64,000 nt of DNA from Oscillospiraceae bacterium (GCA_009780175.1 WRAO01000002.1:62001-126000); one strand, 5' to 3'; positions 8,618 to 17,782 are shown, counted from the stretch's first letter. The notes: generated from the sequence alone by a model not told the origin. Program-made: numbers and translations.

Positions 8618-9031
8618 ATGCGAAGTTTCCTACACAAAATTTCATGGCCTCACTATGCTCTCACCTTCCTTCTCATTACGGTTCTCTATTTCGAGGGAGA
8701 CTCTTACCCGCTCAGTCGCACACACGGCCCCAGTTTTGGGGGGCAAATCATGATGTTCGCTACCACCTTCCTGATGGCGCTCCATTTGGGCCTCAAAAAC
8801 ACCCATTGGAAGCGCTTATTTCCCCTTTCTGTCGCCCTATTCGCCTATTTAGTGCCCGCGTCAATCGCTTTTCTGATCCATTACCAACCATGGCTCGTCT
8901 ACTACTTCATGTATTATTTGGTCTGGGGCTTCCTCTTTTATTTCCTCATTCATCTGTTTTTCGGCGCATTAGGTCTAGGTTTCGGGTCCTTCATTCGGAA
9001 AAAACGCGCCCATAAAGAGGCCAATCAGTAA
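8618..9031 (+). CDS. Hypothetical four-helix membrane protein
   Basis: A 137-residue protein with about four hydrophobic segments (around residues 12-25, 43-56, 66-86 and 92-122) and a basic C-terminal tail (IRKKRAHKEANQ), which should face the cytoplasm. It is rich in Tyr, Phe and Trp. It begins 15 bases after rpe and so is probably cotranscribed. No family is recognised. The length and aromatic-rich helices recall small uncharacterised membrane proteins of Firmicutes, but I cannot assign a role. Confidence 0.6.
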   Translation: MRSFLHKISWPHYALTFLLITVLYFEGDSYPLSRTHGPSFGGQIMMFATTFLMALHLGLKNTHWKRLFPLSVALFAYLVPASIAFLIHYQPWLVYYFMYYLVWGFLFYFLIHLFFGALGLGFGSFIRKKRAHKEANQ

Positions 9032-9069
9032 CTATTTTCCCCCTATCACACCCCCAAGGAGACCCCATT

Positions 9070-9669
9070 ATGGACTTCTTCCCCGCCGCCCTCGAATCGC
9101 TGATCGACCAATTCGCCCGTTTGCCTGGCGTGGGCCGCAAAAGTGCGCAACGTCTGGCTTTCTATGTCATGGGGCTGCCAGAAGGCGAGGCCCAGAAATT
9201 CGCCGCGGCCATCCTGACCGCACAGGAGACGATCCGCGTCTGCCCCTGTTGTCAGAACCTGACGGATTTGGAACTCTGCAACATTTGTTGCAGTACCCGC
9301 AGAGATCGCACCATCGTCTGCGTCGTCACCGATCCTAAGGATGTCCTCTCCATCGAGCGCGCCCGCGAGTTCAGCGGCCTCTACCACGTGCTCCACGGCG
9401 TCATCTCCCCCATGAACGGCATCGGCCCGGATGATGTGAAGATCGTGGAGCTCACCCGCCGCGTCGCGGAGGGCGAGATTCAGGAAGTCATCATGGCAAC
9501 TAACCCCGACACCGAGGGGGAGGCCACAGCCATGTACATCGCGAGACTGCTAAGGCCCTTCGGCGTCCGCGTCACCCGCCTCGCCTACGGCGTCCCCGTC
9601 GGCGGCAACCTAGAATACGCCGACGACGCGACACTGCTACGGGCGCTGGAGGGTCGCCAGGAGTTGTAG
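9070..9669 (+). CDS. recR: Recombination protein RecR
   Basis: A 199-residue protein of RecFOR recombinational repair, which helps load RecA on gapped DNA. It shows the helix-hairpin-helix region (LPGVGRKSAQRLAFY), the C4 zinc finger (CPCCQN ... CNICC) and a Toprim domain starting near VCVVTDPKDVLSIE. The length matches the family. AAGGAG precedes the ATG. In many Firmicutes recR sits with dnaX and a YbaB protein; neither is here. Confidence 0.96.
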   Translation: MDFFPAALESLIDQFARLPGVGRKSAQRLAFYVMGLPEGEAQKFAAAILTAQETIRVCPCCQNLTDLELCNICCSTRRDRTIVCVVTDPKDVLSIERAREFSGLYHVLHGVISPMNGIGPDDVKIVELTRRVAEGEIQEVIMATNPDTEGEATAMYIARLLRPFGVRVTRLAYGVPVGGNLEYADDATLLRALEGRQEL

Positions 9670-9707
9670 GCAGAGGCCAAACTGTACTTAAGTTTGCGCC
9701 CCGGCCG

Positions 9708-9744
9708 CCCTCGTCATTGCGGGCTTGACCCGCAATGACGAGGG
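9708..9744. repeat. REP-like palindrome, orientation 1
   Basis: Two 16-bp arms (9708-9723 and 9729-9744) around the loop CTTGA. The core 29 bases recur at 56449-56483 as an exact reverse complement, so the two copies lie in opposite orientation. It is in the gap after recR and may also stop transcription, although no T-run follows. A degenerate partial copy lies near 5698-5716. Confidence 0.8.
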
Positions 9745-9785
9745 ACACAACCGGTGTAATTGAAAATTTATATTAGGGGAACAGC

Positions 9786-10178
9786 GTGGTAAAAGGTGAT
9801 TTAGACAATCTGATGGAACAATATAAAGTGCAACCTGTCGGATGTGGATATATTGATTGTATCGTATCCTTTGCGAATGTGTTTAACTTTATAAACGGCT
9901 TATCAAATATAAATATAAAAGTCTATGGACTTACTTGGTGGTGTCATTGCAAAGACCAAAATTCAGGATGTCCACACGGCACGGGTGGGCCAGCCAGTAA
10001 GTATTATAGTGGCTGGTTCAGTGAAATGTGGTGGTCAATGACTGAATTTGAAAATAATGAACAGGTTGCAGCATATCTGAAAACACTAGACGACCCAAGC
10101 ATACTGAACTGTTTTGTGCCTGCCCTATGGCTTGATGTTCCTGATGATTGGGTGAATGAATCTTGTCGTACAAAATAA
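9786..10178 (+). CDS. Orphan cysteine- and tryptophan-rich protein
   Basis: A 130-residue product from a GTG start with AGGGG seven bases before it. Cys residues fall at CGYIDC, WWCHCKDQNSGCPHG and LNCF, with many Trp and Tyr residues (YSGWFSEMWWSM). I recognise no domain. The gene is clearly AT-richer than its neighbours, with A/T-ending codons, which suggests recent acquisition. The REP-like palindrome lies upstream and the SAP-domain gene starts 44 bases downstream. Clustered Cys could bind a metal, but that is a guess. Confidence 0.6.
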   Translation: MVKGDLDNLMEQYKVQPVGCGYIDCIVSFANVFNFINGLSNINIKVYGLTWWCHCKDQNSGCPHGTGGPASKYYSGWFSEMWWSMTEFENNEQVAAYLKTLDDPSILNCFVPALWLDVPDDWVNESCRTK

Positions 10179-10222
10179 GCATTTCCTATATCTTCACACC
10201 CTACAAAAAAGGCGGTGCCCGT

Positions 10223-11317
10223 ATGGCAATATTTCCATGGTCGCGCAAAAAGAATGCTGAACTCCTTGAAGATACTTCGGTGAGCCTAGAAGACGCCATC
10301 AGCCCCGACCAAGCGGAGTTGGACGCCCTCTTCGATCCTCCAAAACCCGCCTATGAGGCCGGAGACAAAAGTCTCACCGCCTCCGGGCTCTATCCGCATG
10401 AGGTCCTCATCCTTGCGGAGGCCTCGGCACTCTTCATCGACCAAGAGGAATTCCCCCCCTTCTGGCGGCGGGACTACGGCATCTGGCAGATGCAAAAAAT
10501 CCTCGCCAGCCTAGTCGAACGCGGCTTTCTCGAAGAGGCCTCCATCGCACTCACGCTGGAAGCCGCCACGGTCCCGGCGCTCAAACAAGCCCTGCGCTCC
10601 GTCGGCAAACCGGTGGGCGGGAAAAAGGCTGAACTTGTCGCGCGTCTGTTAGAGGAAGTCCCCGCGTTTGAGCTTTACGCGCTCTTTCCCAACCGCACGT
10701 TCACATTGACCCCCGCAGGCATCCAGGCCCTAGACGAAGCCATGCACATCCCCTACCTCCACAAACGCCCCGTCGAAGGCCTCAGCATCTGGTCGCTCCA
10801 CAGTGAAGTAGTCGCGCACCCGGAGCAATCTTACCGCGACCTCATCTGGGACCATCTGCATACCCGCTCGGGCATGCACACCGACTCCAAAAACTACGCC
10901 GCCTACCGCGCCTGCCGCTACCGCATGTATCAGTTCCTCATAGAGGAGAACAAGCTCAAACGCGCCTTCCCCTATCTCGCCGAAGTTATCTTCTACGACC
11001 TCTCCGGCGTAGACGGCAACGCCGACACGCTCACACGCTACGTCAGCGAGAAATACTTCTTCCCCTACGACAAATCCATCGTCAAACTCTCCGCCACCTG
11101 TGTCAACGCCATGCGGCGCCTCAAAGAGGACCTCAACCTCACCGAGGAAATGATGCGCGCCCTCCTCATCCAATTTTTCGGCCAACTCTCTATCCCAGAT
11201 CACCTCTTCACCATTGAAGAATGCGCCGTCATCGTGCTCCTCGAACTCCGCGGCGACACGGAGCGGCTCCGCCAAGTCTACGAAATGGCCGAAACGCGCT
11301 TCGGGCAAAGACGCTAG
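10223..11317 (+). CDS. SAP-domain-containing protein
   Basis: A 364-residue cytoplasmic protein. About residues 110-145 contain LKQALRSVGKPVGGKKAELV, the helix-turn-helix pattern of a SAP domain, a fold known to bind DNA or RNA. The rest is helical without a recognisable catalytic motif. The ATG at 10223 follows AAAGGCGG; an upstream ATG at 10163 overlaps the previous gene and has no ribosome site. The role is unknown. The codon usage is back to the GC-rich genome norm. Confidence 0.7.
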   Translation: MAIFPWSRKKNAELLEDTSVSLEDAISPDQAELDALFDPPKPAYEAGDKSLTASGLYPHEVLILAEASALFIDQEEFPPFWRRDYGIWQMQKILASLVERGFLEEASIALTLEAATVPALKQALRSVGKPVGGKKAELVARLLEEVPAFELYALFPNRTFTLTPAGIQALDEAMHIPYLHKRPVEGLSIWSLHSEVVAHPEQSYRDLIWDHLHTRSGMHTDSKNYAAYRACRYRMYQFLIEENKLKRAFPYLAEVIFYDLSGVDGNADTLTRYVSEKYFFPYDKSIVKLSATCVNAMRRLKEDLNLTEEMMRALLIQFFGQLSIPDHLFTIEECAVIVLLELRGDTERLRQVYEMAETRFGQRR

Positions 11318-11367
11318 GTATCCTCTCGCAAGCGATTGGGTATGCTCTCTCTGTCGAAAAGATAAAG

Positions 11368-11397
11368 TTGACAGCATATGTAAACTTATGGTATAGT
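11368..11397 (+). promoter_or_regulatory. Promoter of the RNase J transcript
   Basis: TTGACA (11368-11373) and TATAGT (11392-11397) with an 18-bp spacer. It implies a leader of about 200 nt before the RNase J gene. In that leader CTACC/GGTAG, CGATT/AATCG and ACCCA/TGGGT can form nested stems around 11460-11540. Confidence 0.75.
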
Positions 11398-11608
11398 AAT
11401 AGATAATTGTAACGTGGCATTATGTACAGACGTACTTTTTATCATAAAGCAATCAGCAAACCCACAAGGCTTTCTACCACACGACGACGGCGATTCAGGG
11501 TCGAAATCGAAGGTAGCAGCATGGGTCTTCTTGCTTGCGCGCAGACCTACATAAGGCAAAAATCAACGCGCAGTTTCGCGCTTATCGAAAGGAATTATGT
11601 AAACTATT

Positions 11609-13366
11609 ATGGCAGAACAAACCACAGAGCGTAGACCGGAAAACACAAACAAAAGACCGGTCCGAAAACAAACCGACCGAAAACCGACCGACAGGCCCCC
11701 CCAAGGGAAACTCAAGATCATCCCCCTGGGCGGCCTCAACGAAATCGGCAAGAACCTTACTGTCTACGAATACGAAAACGACATTATCGTCGTAGACGTC
11801 GGCCTCGGGTTCCCGGACGACGACATGTACGGCGTTGACATCGTGATCCCCGATTTCACCTATCTGGTCAAGAACCAAAGCCGCATCCGCGGCATCTTCC
11901 TCACCCACGGACATGAGGACCACATCGGGGCGGTACCTTACCTACTCAAAAACCTGAATGCCCCCATCTACACCACACGTTTAACAGCGGCTCTCGTGAG
12001 CCTCAAGCTCCAAGAACACGGACTCCTGCAAAACACCAAAATCCACACCATGGATGCCGGAAAAACACAAAAAGCCGGTGCATTCACGGTGGAGTTCATC
12101 CATGTCAACCACTCTATCGCGGACGCGGTTGCTCTGGCGATCAAATGCCCGGCTGGCACCGTCATCCACACGGGCGACTTTAAGATCGACCCCACGCCGA
12201 TCCATGGCGAAATCGCCGATCTCGCGCGCCTCGGCCAACTCGGCAAAGAAGGCGTGCTAGCTCTGCTGTCCGACTCGACCAACGTCGAAAAACCCGGCTA
12301 TTCCACCTCCGAGAGCAAGGTCGGCGAGAGCTTTGACCGCCTGTTTAACGGCTGCACCAAGCGTATCATCGTCACCACCTTCGCCTCCAACGTCCACCGG
12401 CTTCAGCAGGTCATCAACTGCGCCGCCAAATACGGACGCAAAGTCGGCATCACCGGGCGGAGCATGGAGAACATCACCAAAGTCTCCACCGAACTCGGCT
12501 ATCTGAAAATTCCGAAGAATACCCTGGTCGAACTGGCTCAGCTCAAGGGTCTGCCGCCGTCCAAGCAAGTCATCATCACCACCGGCAGCCAAGGCGAGAG
12601 CATGAGCGCGTTAGCCCGCATGGCCTTCTCGGGCCACAAACAAGTCGAAATCGGGCCGGAAGATCGTGTCATCATCTCCGCTTCCGCCGTCCCCGGTAAC
12701 GAGCGGTCTGTATCCAACGTCATCAATGAACTCTTCCACAAAGGCGCGGACGTCGTCTACGACAAACTCTCCGACCTCCACGTCTCCGGGCACGCCTGCC
12801 AAGAAGAGCTCAAGATGATGCTCGCCCTCACCCGCCCGCAATATTTCATCCCCGTCCACGGCGAACAGCGTATGCTGAAGCGCCACGCGGACATCGCCGT
12901 CGAGATGGGTATGCCGCAGAAAAACACCATCATCGCTGAACTCGGTAATATCATTGAACTCTCAACAAAGTCCGCCAAGATCAACGGCAGTGTCACCGCC
13001 GGCAAAGTCCTGGTAGACGGCACCGGCGTTGGAGACGTCGGCAGTGTCGTGCTCCGAGATCGCAAAGTCCTCGCGGAAGACGGCATGGTCGTCGTCGTCA
13101 TGAACCTCTCCTCCGAAGACGGCTCCCTCGTCTCCGGCCCAGACATTATCACGAGAGGCTTCATCTATGTGAAAGAATCCGAGGAGATGATGAAAGACCT
13201 CCGCCGCATCGCGATCGAGGCCCTCCAACACAGTCACCAAGGCGGCCGCGGCAGCCGGATCGACTATAGCGCCATCCGCAACGCCGTCAAAAACGACATG
13301 TCCGGCTTCCTCTACAAAAAAACAAAGCGCAGCCCAATGATTTTGCCGGTAATTATGGAGATCTAG
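11609..13366 (+). CDS. rnj: Ribonuclease J
   Basis: A 585-residue metallo-beta-lactamase/beta-CASP ribonuclease with 5'-3' exonuclease and endonuclease activity, central to mRNA decay in Firmicutes. The zinc motif THGHEDHIGAVPY is intact, as is the later ISASAVPGNE of the beta-CASP part. The first 30 or so residues are a basic, Arg/Lys/Pro-rich tail that precedes the conserved KLKIIPLGGLNEIGKN. The AAAGGA ribosome site lies 15 bases from this ATG. A closer ATG at 11597 is followed directly by a stop codon (AUGUAA), so a start-stop element may tune translation. Confidence 0.95.
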   Translation: MAEQTTERRPENTNKRPVRKQTDRKPTDRPPQGKLKIIPLGGLNEIGKNLTVYEYENDIIVVDVGLGFPDDDMYGVDIVIPDFTYLVKNQSRIRGIFLTHGHEDHIGAVPYLLKNLNAPIYTTRLTAALVSLKLQEHGLLQNTKIHTMDAGKTQKAGAFTVEFIHVNHSIADAVALAIKCPAGTVIHTGDFKIDPTPIHGEIADLARLGQLGKEGVLALLSDSTNVEKPGYSTSESKVGESFDRLFNGCTKRIIVTTFASNVHRLQQVINCAAKYGRKVGITGRSMENITKVSTELGYLKIPKNTLVELAQLKGLPPSKQVIITTGSQGESMSALARMAFSGHKQVEIGPEDRVIISASAVPGNERSVSNVINELFHKGADVVYDKLSDLHVSGHACQEELKMMLALTRPQYFIPVHGEQRMLKRHADIAVEMGMPQKNTIIAELGNIIELSTKSAKINGSVTAGKVLVDGTGVGDVGSVVLRDRKVLAEDGMVVVVMNLSSEDGSLVSGPDIITRGFIYVKESEEMMKDLRRIAIEALQHSHQGGRGSRIDYSAIRNAVKNDMSGFLYKKTKRSPMILPVIMEI

Positions 13367-13505
13367 ACCTTTTCGCCCTTGACCTTTGCCCGATTCGGGT
13401 GGCTGCTTCGCCCGAATCGGAAGCGCAACGTTGCGGTGCCGTAGTGCAGTTTTCGCCCACGCCCTTCGGGCGGAAACGGAACGCAGACACCGCTGGAGAG
13501 AGCAT

Positions 13506-13838
13506 ATGAACATCCAAATCTTCGGCAAAAAAAAATGCTTCGACACAAAAAAAGCCGAGCGCTATTTCAAAGAGCGGCGGATCAAAGTCCAGAATATTGA
13601 TCTCGTCGGTTACGGTATCAGCCGCGGCGAGTTCGACAGCGTAAAACGCGCCGTCGGCCTTGACGCCCTGATCGACCTCGAAGCCCCCGGCATCGAACGC
13701 CTCACCTATCTCGCCTACACGGCGGATAAGGAGCAAAAACTCCTAGAGGAGCCGTGGCTCATCAAAACCCCCATCGTCCGCAACGGCAAGTATGCCACTG
13801 TGGGGTTTTGCCCGGATGTTTGGGCGAAGTGGGAGTAG
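13506..13838 (+). CDS. ArsC/Spx-family thioredoxin-fold protein
   Basis: A 110-residue protein with the ArsC-family pattern GKKKCFDTKKAERYFKERRI at the N-terminus. Only one Cys of the usual CxxC remains, as in the YffB-type ArsC family. The cis-Pro region KTPIVRNGK near residue 90 fits the thioredoxin fold. Spx proteins act as RNA polymerase-binding regulators and ArsC proteins as reductases; the sequence does not decide. I chose the ATG at 13506 for its GGAGAG site, not the longer frame upstream. The single gene is followed by a bidirectional terminator. Confidence 0.85.
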   Translation: MNIQIFGKKKCFDTKKAERYFKERRIKVQNIDLVGYGISRGEFDSVKRAVGLDALIDLEAPGIERLTYLAYTADKEQKLLEEPWLIKTPIVRNGKYATVGFCPDVWAKWE

Positions 13839-13850
13839 GAAATTGCATAG

Positions 13851-13880
13851 AAAAGAGCCACCCGGATGGGTGGCTCTTTT
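13851..13880. terminator. Bidirectional terminator
   Basis: Hairpin AAAAGAGCCACCC / GGGTGGCTCTTTT between the convergent arsC-like and XRE genes, with T-runs on both strands. Confidence 0.88.
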
Positions 13881-14088
13881 AGTTGTGCTCGTCGGGGATG
13901 TATTCCGCGATGTCTTCCAGCCTGCAATCTAGGGCTTTGCATATTTTGCCAAGCGTTTTCGTCTCTGTGCTCATATTTAGTCTTAGACGCTTTATGGCTT
14001 TACTATCTAAGCCAATATCTTCCCGCAGTCGATAGGTCGAAACGCCCTTTTGCTTCATGGTGACCCATAGTCTATCAAAGCGTATCAT
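13879..14088 (-). CDS. Small XRE-family HTH regulator
   Basis: A 69-residue protein that is essentially one helix-turn-helix domain: helix 2-3 region STYRLREDIGLDSKAIKRL, then the typical LGKICKALDCRLEDIAEYI. It is of the Cro/CI type and probably binds DNA as a dimer. It lies downstream of a second XRE gene on the same strand, and both overlap an AT-richer stretch. The target is unknown; the dyads near 14361 and 14410 are candidates. Confidence 0.8.
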   Translation of the reverse strand: MIRFDRLWVTMKQKGVSTYRLREDIGLDSKAIKRLRLNMSTETKTLGKICKALDCRLEDIAEYIPDEHN

Positions 14089-14118
14089 TTTTTTCTCCCC
14101 ATAACACTTGCTTTTTCG

Positions 14119-14337
14119 TTATTCGGTTGGCTCAGTGTCGAAATCATATTCAAATAGCTCATTTGGCGTCACAGAAAGGAGTATGCACATGGCCTCGATA
14201 TTTTTGTAGCTGATAGATTGCGTCTGGTTGGTTATCATTTTATTGTAGCTGTCGTAGCCCATCCCCAACTGCTTCCAAAGCCAATATTTTGTTTTTCCTT
14301 GCTTTTCAAGTAGCTCTAATACATTTAGACGAATCAT
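14119..14337 (-). CDS. Small XRE-family HTH regulator
   Basis: A 72-residue HTH protein (MIRLNVLELLEKQGKTKYWL, then NIEAMCILLSVTPNELF). I chose the ATG at 14337 because GGAGA lies 6 bases upstream; a longer frame starting at 14370 crosses the likely operator. It is separated by 30 bases from the next XRE gene on the same strand. AT-richer than the genome background, it may belong to a small acquired segment. Autoregulation through the palindrome at 14361-14375 is plausible. Confidence 0.75.
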   Translation of the reverse strand: MIRLNVLELLEKQGKTKYWLWKQLGMGYDSYNKMITNQTQSISYKNIEAMCILLSVTPNELFEYDFDTEPTE

Positions 14338-14360
14338 GATCTGTCTCCGTATCTTATAAG

Positions 14361-14375
14361 ATACTATCATAGTAT
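14361..14375. promoter_or_regulatory. Perfect palindrome upstream of the XRE gene
   Basis: ATACTAT-C-ATAGTAT, a 15-bp perfect dyad starting 23 bases upstream of the XRE start codon at 14337. Likely operator; the binding protein is not known. Confidence 0.5.
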
Positions 14376-14388
14376 TAAGAGACTTATG

Positions 14389-14435
14389 TTGACATATAGA
14401 TTAAATTATAATATATTCTGTTAGCAGAATATATT
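14389..14435 (+). promoter_or_regulatory. Promoter overlapped by a 26-bp perfect palindrome
   Basis: TTGACA (14389-14394) and TATATT (14412-14417), spacer 17. The -10 is covered by AATATATTCTG-TTAG-CAGAATATATT (14410-14435), an ideal operator to block this promoter. The divergent XRE regulator is the obvious candidate repressor. The transcript would read the short frame at 14459. Confidence 0.65.
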
Positions 14436-14458
14436 ATAGCAAGAACTGGGGCAATGCT

Positions 14459-14647
14459 ATGATACGCGACTACCTCATTGTCATCTTCTTAGGTATAGTC
14501 CCGCCGTTCGCCATCATGGCTTTTATATTTGCCGCCGGAAACCATAACAACCGTCCGCCGGGCGAGGCGGAACCACGCGACTTAAACGCGCACGGGTGCG
14601 ACGTCAAAAGGAAGAGATTTTCAAGAGAAACCATGGGTTTCTCTTGA
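14459..14647 (+). CDS. Short membrane-peptide frame running into repeat B (possibly broken)
   Basis: 62 codons. The first 27 residues (MIRDYLIVIFLGIVPPFAIM and following) form one clear membrane span; the rest is encoded by the repeat copy that begins about 14551. The original C-terminus may have been lost when the repeat arrived, or the frame may be accidental. A regulated promoter and operator lie directly upstream, which favours a real transcript. Confidence 0.35.
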   Translation: MIRDYLIVIFLGIVPPFAIMAFIFAAGNHNNRPPGEAEPRDLNAHGCDVKRKRFSRETMGFS

Positions 14648-14810
14648 ATCGCCTTTTCGCCTACTTTTTGGCGAAGCACTATAGTGCATGGCCTAGCCGC
14701 TCTTGGGGTCCGCCGAAGGCGGGGCCTTAGCGCGGATTGCCAGGTGAAAAGCAGGTCGCCTTCGGCGCCACGAAGCCCTCGAGCCAATTGGCTCGAAGAA
14801 ATATATCTAT
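14551..14810 (+). repeat. Dispersed structured repeat, copy B, with nested module
   Basis: Same order of elements as copy A: TCCGCC/GGCGGA hairpin, GTCAAAAGGAAGAGAT, palindromic hairpin with 13-bp arms (14620-14632 and 14636-14648), then the pair CCTACTTTT ... AAAAGCAGG. The loop of that last pair carries an extra 70-bp module (14677-14746), starting CACTATAGTG and holding a CCGCC-GAA-GGCGG hairpin. Copy D has the same module. The right end keeps an AGAAATATATCTAT remnant. Confidence 0.75.
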
Positions 14811-14820
14811 GGCAATGGCA

Positions 14821-14857
14821 AAACAAAAGCGGTTGAGCCACAAAAAGGCCCAACCGC
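14821..14857 (-). terminator. Terminator of the leu operon
   Basis: On the - strand the stem GCGGTTGGGCC / GGCTCAACCGC is followed by TTTTGTTT, about 24 bases after the leuB stop codon. Confidence 0.8.
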
Positions 14858-14880
14858 GTTTGCTATACAAAAATTGAACT

Positions 14881-15957
14881 CTAGATCGCTTCCGCGATCA
14901 ACCGCCCAGCCTCTTGGGTACCGATCAGGGTGGTGCCAGCTCCTCCACCGCCTAGATCACCGGTGCGATATCCCGCGCGGAGCACACTCTGCACCGCTGC
15001 TTCCACCGCATCCGCTTCTTCCAGGAGGCCGAAGGTGTAGCGGAGCATCATGGCCACGGAGAGGATCATCGCCATCGGATTCGCCTTGTCTTGCCCGGCG
15101 ATATCGGGCGCGGAGCCATGGACGGGTTCGTAGAGGCCGAAGCTGCCCGTCGTGAGGCTTGCGGAGGGCAACATGCCGATAGACCCCGTAATCATACTCG
15201 CCTCGTCGGAGAGGATATCGCCGAACAGGTTGCTGGTGAGGATCACATCGAACTGCCTCGGGTTCGACACCATCTGCATCGCCGCGTTGTCGATGTAAAG
15301 GTGCTTGAGCGTAACCTCCGGATACTCCTTCGCCACCTCCGTCACTACTTCACGCCAAAGGCGGGAACTCTCCAGCACATTCGCCTTGTCCACACTCGTG
15401 ACCTGCTTAGACCGCTTCATTGCCATGTCAAACGCGACCCGCGCAATCCGCTCAACCTCGCCTGTGGCGTATTGCTCCACATCATAAGCCGCGCGCCCCA
15501 ACTCCGTCTCCTTATACCCGCGCTCCCCAAAGTAAATCCCGCCGGTGAGCTCGCGGACAACCACAATATCCAGGCCCCCCGCGATGATCTCCGGACGTAG
15601 GGGACAAGCGTCAATCAATTCCTCAAACAGAATCGCCGGGCGCAGATTGGCAAAGAGTTCAAACTCCTTCCGCAGTCCCAAAATCGCCCGCTCCGGACGC
15701 TGGTCACCCGGCAAAGTGTCCCACTGCCAACCGCCGATCGCCGCAAGCAAAACCGCATCCGCCGCTTTGCAAATATCTATCGTCTCCGCGGGCAAACAAG
15801 TACCAACCTGGTCAATCGCGCATCCGCCGGCGAGAGCCGTCTCATAAGTAAACCTATGCCCAAACCGTACCCCAACCCGGTCCAAAACACGGATCGCCTG
15901 CTCCATAACTTCCGGCCCAATCCCGTCTCCCGGGATGATTGCAATTTTATAGTCCAT
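14881..15957 (-). CDS. leuB: 3-Isopropylmalate dehydrogenase
   Basis: NAD-dependent oxidative decarboxylation of 3-isopropylmalate, the third step of leucine synthesis. The 358-residue protein starts with [13 protein letters not shown] and ends with the substrate and cofactor motifs [15 protein letters not shown] and [12 protein letters not shown]. It is the last gene of leuA-leuC-leuD-leuB, six bases after leuD, with a terminator behind. Leucine control should come from the T-box in front of leuA. Confidence 0.96.
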   Translation of the reverse strand: MDYKIAIIPGDGIGPEVMEQAIRVLDRVGVRFGHRFTYETALAGGCAIDQVGTCLPAETIDICKAADAVLLAAIGGWQWDTLPGDQRPERAILGLRKEFELFANLRPAILFEELIDACPLRPEIIAGGLDIVVVRELTGGIYFGERGYKETELGRAAYDVEQYATGEVERIARVAFDMAMKRSKQVTSVDKANVLESSRLWREVVTEVAKEYPEVTLKHLYIDNAAMQMVSNPRQFDVILTSNLFGDILSDEASMITGSIGMLPSASLTTGSFGLYEPVHGSAPDIAGQDKANPMAMILSVAMMLRYTFGLLEEADAVEAAVQSVLRAGYRTGDLGGGGAGTTLIGTQEAGRLIAEAI

Positions 15958-15963
15958 ACCGTC

Positions 15964-16458
15964 CTACCTCCCCTGCTTCCGCTTGATCGAGGCCAAAAGC
16001 CCCCCAGCTTCTATGATCTCTTTGATAAACTCCGGAAACGGCTCCGCCGTATACGTCTCATTTTTGGTCAGGTTTGTAATAACCCCGCTGTCAAAATCAA
16101 TGCTGACCTCATCCCCCGCCGCAATGCGCTGGCTGGCCTCCGCACACTCCAAAATCGGCAGGCCGATATTGATCGCGTTGCGATAAAAAATCCGCGCAAA
16201 GCTCCCCGCGATGACGCAGGAGATGCCGTTCTCCAAAATCACAAGGGGCGCGTGCTCCCGCGAAGACCCACAACCAAAATTCTGCCCGCCCACCATAATA
16301 TCCCCGGGCTTTACAGTCTTCAAAAAGTCCGGATCAATATCCTCCATACAATGAACCGCAAGCGCCTTTTTATCCGTAATATTCAAATACCGGGCCGGGA
16401 TGATGACGTCGGTGTCGAGGTTGTCGCCGTATTTGTGTACAAATCCTTTTGCTTGCAT
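15964..16458 (-). CDS. leuD: 3-Isopropylmalate dehydratase, small subunit
   Basis: A 164-residue subunit that forms the swivelling domain of isopropylmalate isomerase with LeuC. The motif [15 protein letters not shown] is typical. The short length is that of the bacterial/archaeal LeuD2-type chains. It lies between leuC (58-base gap) and leuB (6-base gap) in the leucine operon. Confidence 0.95.
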   Translation of the reverse strand: MQAKGFVHKYGDNLDTDVIIPARYLNITDKKALAVHCMEDIDPDFLKTVKPGDIMVGGQNFGCGSSREHAPLVILENGISCVIAGSFARIFYRNAINIGLPILECAEASQRIAAGDEVSIDFDSGVITNLTKNETYTAEPFPEFIKEIIEAGGLLASIKRKQGR

Positions 16459-16516
16459 GCTTCTCTCCTCCTATTTTTCGTTCCCCCGCCATAGGCGGTG
16501 GAAACATAGAAATATC

Positions 16517-17776
16517 TTACACTACCCTTGGGTCGCTGATTTTTCCTGTAATCGCCGATGCCGCCGCCACCTGCGCGCTGGCGAGATAGACCTCCGAACC
16601 GACATGTCCCATCCGCCCGACAAAGTTCCGGTTGGTTGTAGCCACACAGCGCTCGCCCGCCGCCAAAACGCCCATGTGTCCACCCAGACAGGGTCCGCAG
16701 GTCGGCGTAGAGACGGCACACCCGGCCTCGACAAAGATTTTCGCATATCCCCGCTCAATGCAGGTCAAGTAAATCTGCTGTGTGGCGGGGATGATGATGC
16801 AGCGCACATTCGGGTGAATTTTCTTGCCCGCCAAAATCTCCGCCGCCGCCTGCATATCAGAGAGCCACCCGTTCGTGCAAGAGCCGATAATCACCTGCTG
16901 AATCTCCACCTCGCCCACTTCCCCAATCGGCCGCGCGTTCTCCACCAAATGCGGAAATGCGACCGTCGGCTCGAGCGCGGAGAGATCAATCTCCACCGTG
17001 CGTACATAAACCGCGTCAGGATCAGGCTCATAAACCGTATAAGGCCGGCTCACACGCCCCTTCAAATAAGCCTCCGTCACCGCGTCCACCGGGAAAATCC
17101 CATTCTTCGCCCCCGCCTCAATGCTCATATTGGCGATCGTAAGCCGCGCGTCCATCGAAAGCGAAGCGACGCCATCGCCGGTGTATTCGAGGCTCTGATA
17201 GAGCGCGCCATCTACGCCGATTAGACCGATCAGGTGCAAAATCACATCCTTACCGCTAACCCCAGGCCGCAACGCTCCGGTGAGTTTGACCTGGATCGCC
17301 TCTGGCACTTTAAACCAAGTCTCACCCGTTATCATCGACGCCGCCATGTCGGTAGACCCGTATCCGGTAGAAAAAGCCCCAAGCCCACCGTACGTACAAG
17401 TATGAGAATCCGCGCCGACGACGCACTCGCCCGGCGCGACAAGCCCCTGCTCAGGCAGAAACGCGTGCTCAATCCCCATAACGCCCACATCATAGAAATG
17501 TTTGATCTCATACTTCCGCGCAAAGTCCCGGCAGATTTTGCAGTTTTCAGCCGCTAAAATGTCCTTGCTTGGCGCGAAGTGGTCCATAACCAGAACGATC
17601 TTGTCCGGATCAGAGATCGTGTCAAACCCCGCCCCGTAGAACTCCCGAATCGCCACAGGCGCCGTGATGTCGTTCCCCAGAACAAGGTCCACCTTCGCCT
17701 GGATGAGTTGCCCCGCCCGGACCTCGGGCAGGCCCGCGTGGGCCGCTAGAATCTTTTGCGTCATTGTCATTGGCAT
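16517..17776 (-). CDS. leuC: 3-Isopropylmalate dehydratase, large subunit
   Basis: A 419-residue aconitase-family subunit. The [4Fe-4S] ligands are visible in IGSCTNGW and in [11 protein letters not shown], and [13 protein letters not shown] is a typical active-site motif. With LeuD it isomerises 2- to 3-isopropylmalate. The length matches the shorter LeuC type seen with 160-residue LeuD chains. It begins 6 bases after leuA. Confidence 0.96.
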   Translation of the reverse strand: MPMTMTQKILAAHAGLPEVRAGQLIQAKVDLVLGNDITAPVAIREFYGAGFDTISDPDKIVLVMDHFAPSKDILAAENCKICRDFARKYEIKHFYDVGVMGIEHAFLPEQGLVAPGECVVGADSHTCTYGGLGAFSTGYGSTDMAASMITGETWFKVPEAIQVKLTGALRPGVSGKDVILHLIGLIGVDGALYQSLEYTGDGVASLSMDARLTIANMSIEAGAKNGIFPVDAVTEAYLKGRVSRPYTVYEPDPDAVYVRTVEIDLSALEPTVAFPHLVENARPIGEVGEVEIQQVIIGSCTNGWLSDMQAAAEILAGKKIHPNVRCIIIPATQQIYLTCIERGYAKIFVEAGCAVSTPTCGPCLGGHMGVLAAGERCVATTNRNFVGRMGHVGSEVYLASAQVAAASAITGKISDPRVV

Positions 17777-17782
17777 GGTGTA

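Noticed and set aside
11490..11545. SRP RNA hairpin (CAGGG ... GGTAGCAGC)
   Set aside because: The apparent motif is explained by CTACC/GGTAG and CGATT/AATCG pairing in the RNase J leader; the GGAA loop is missing.
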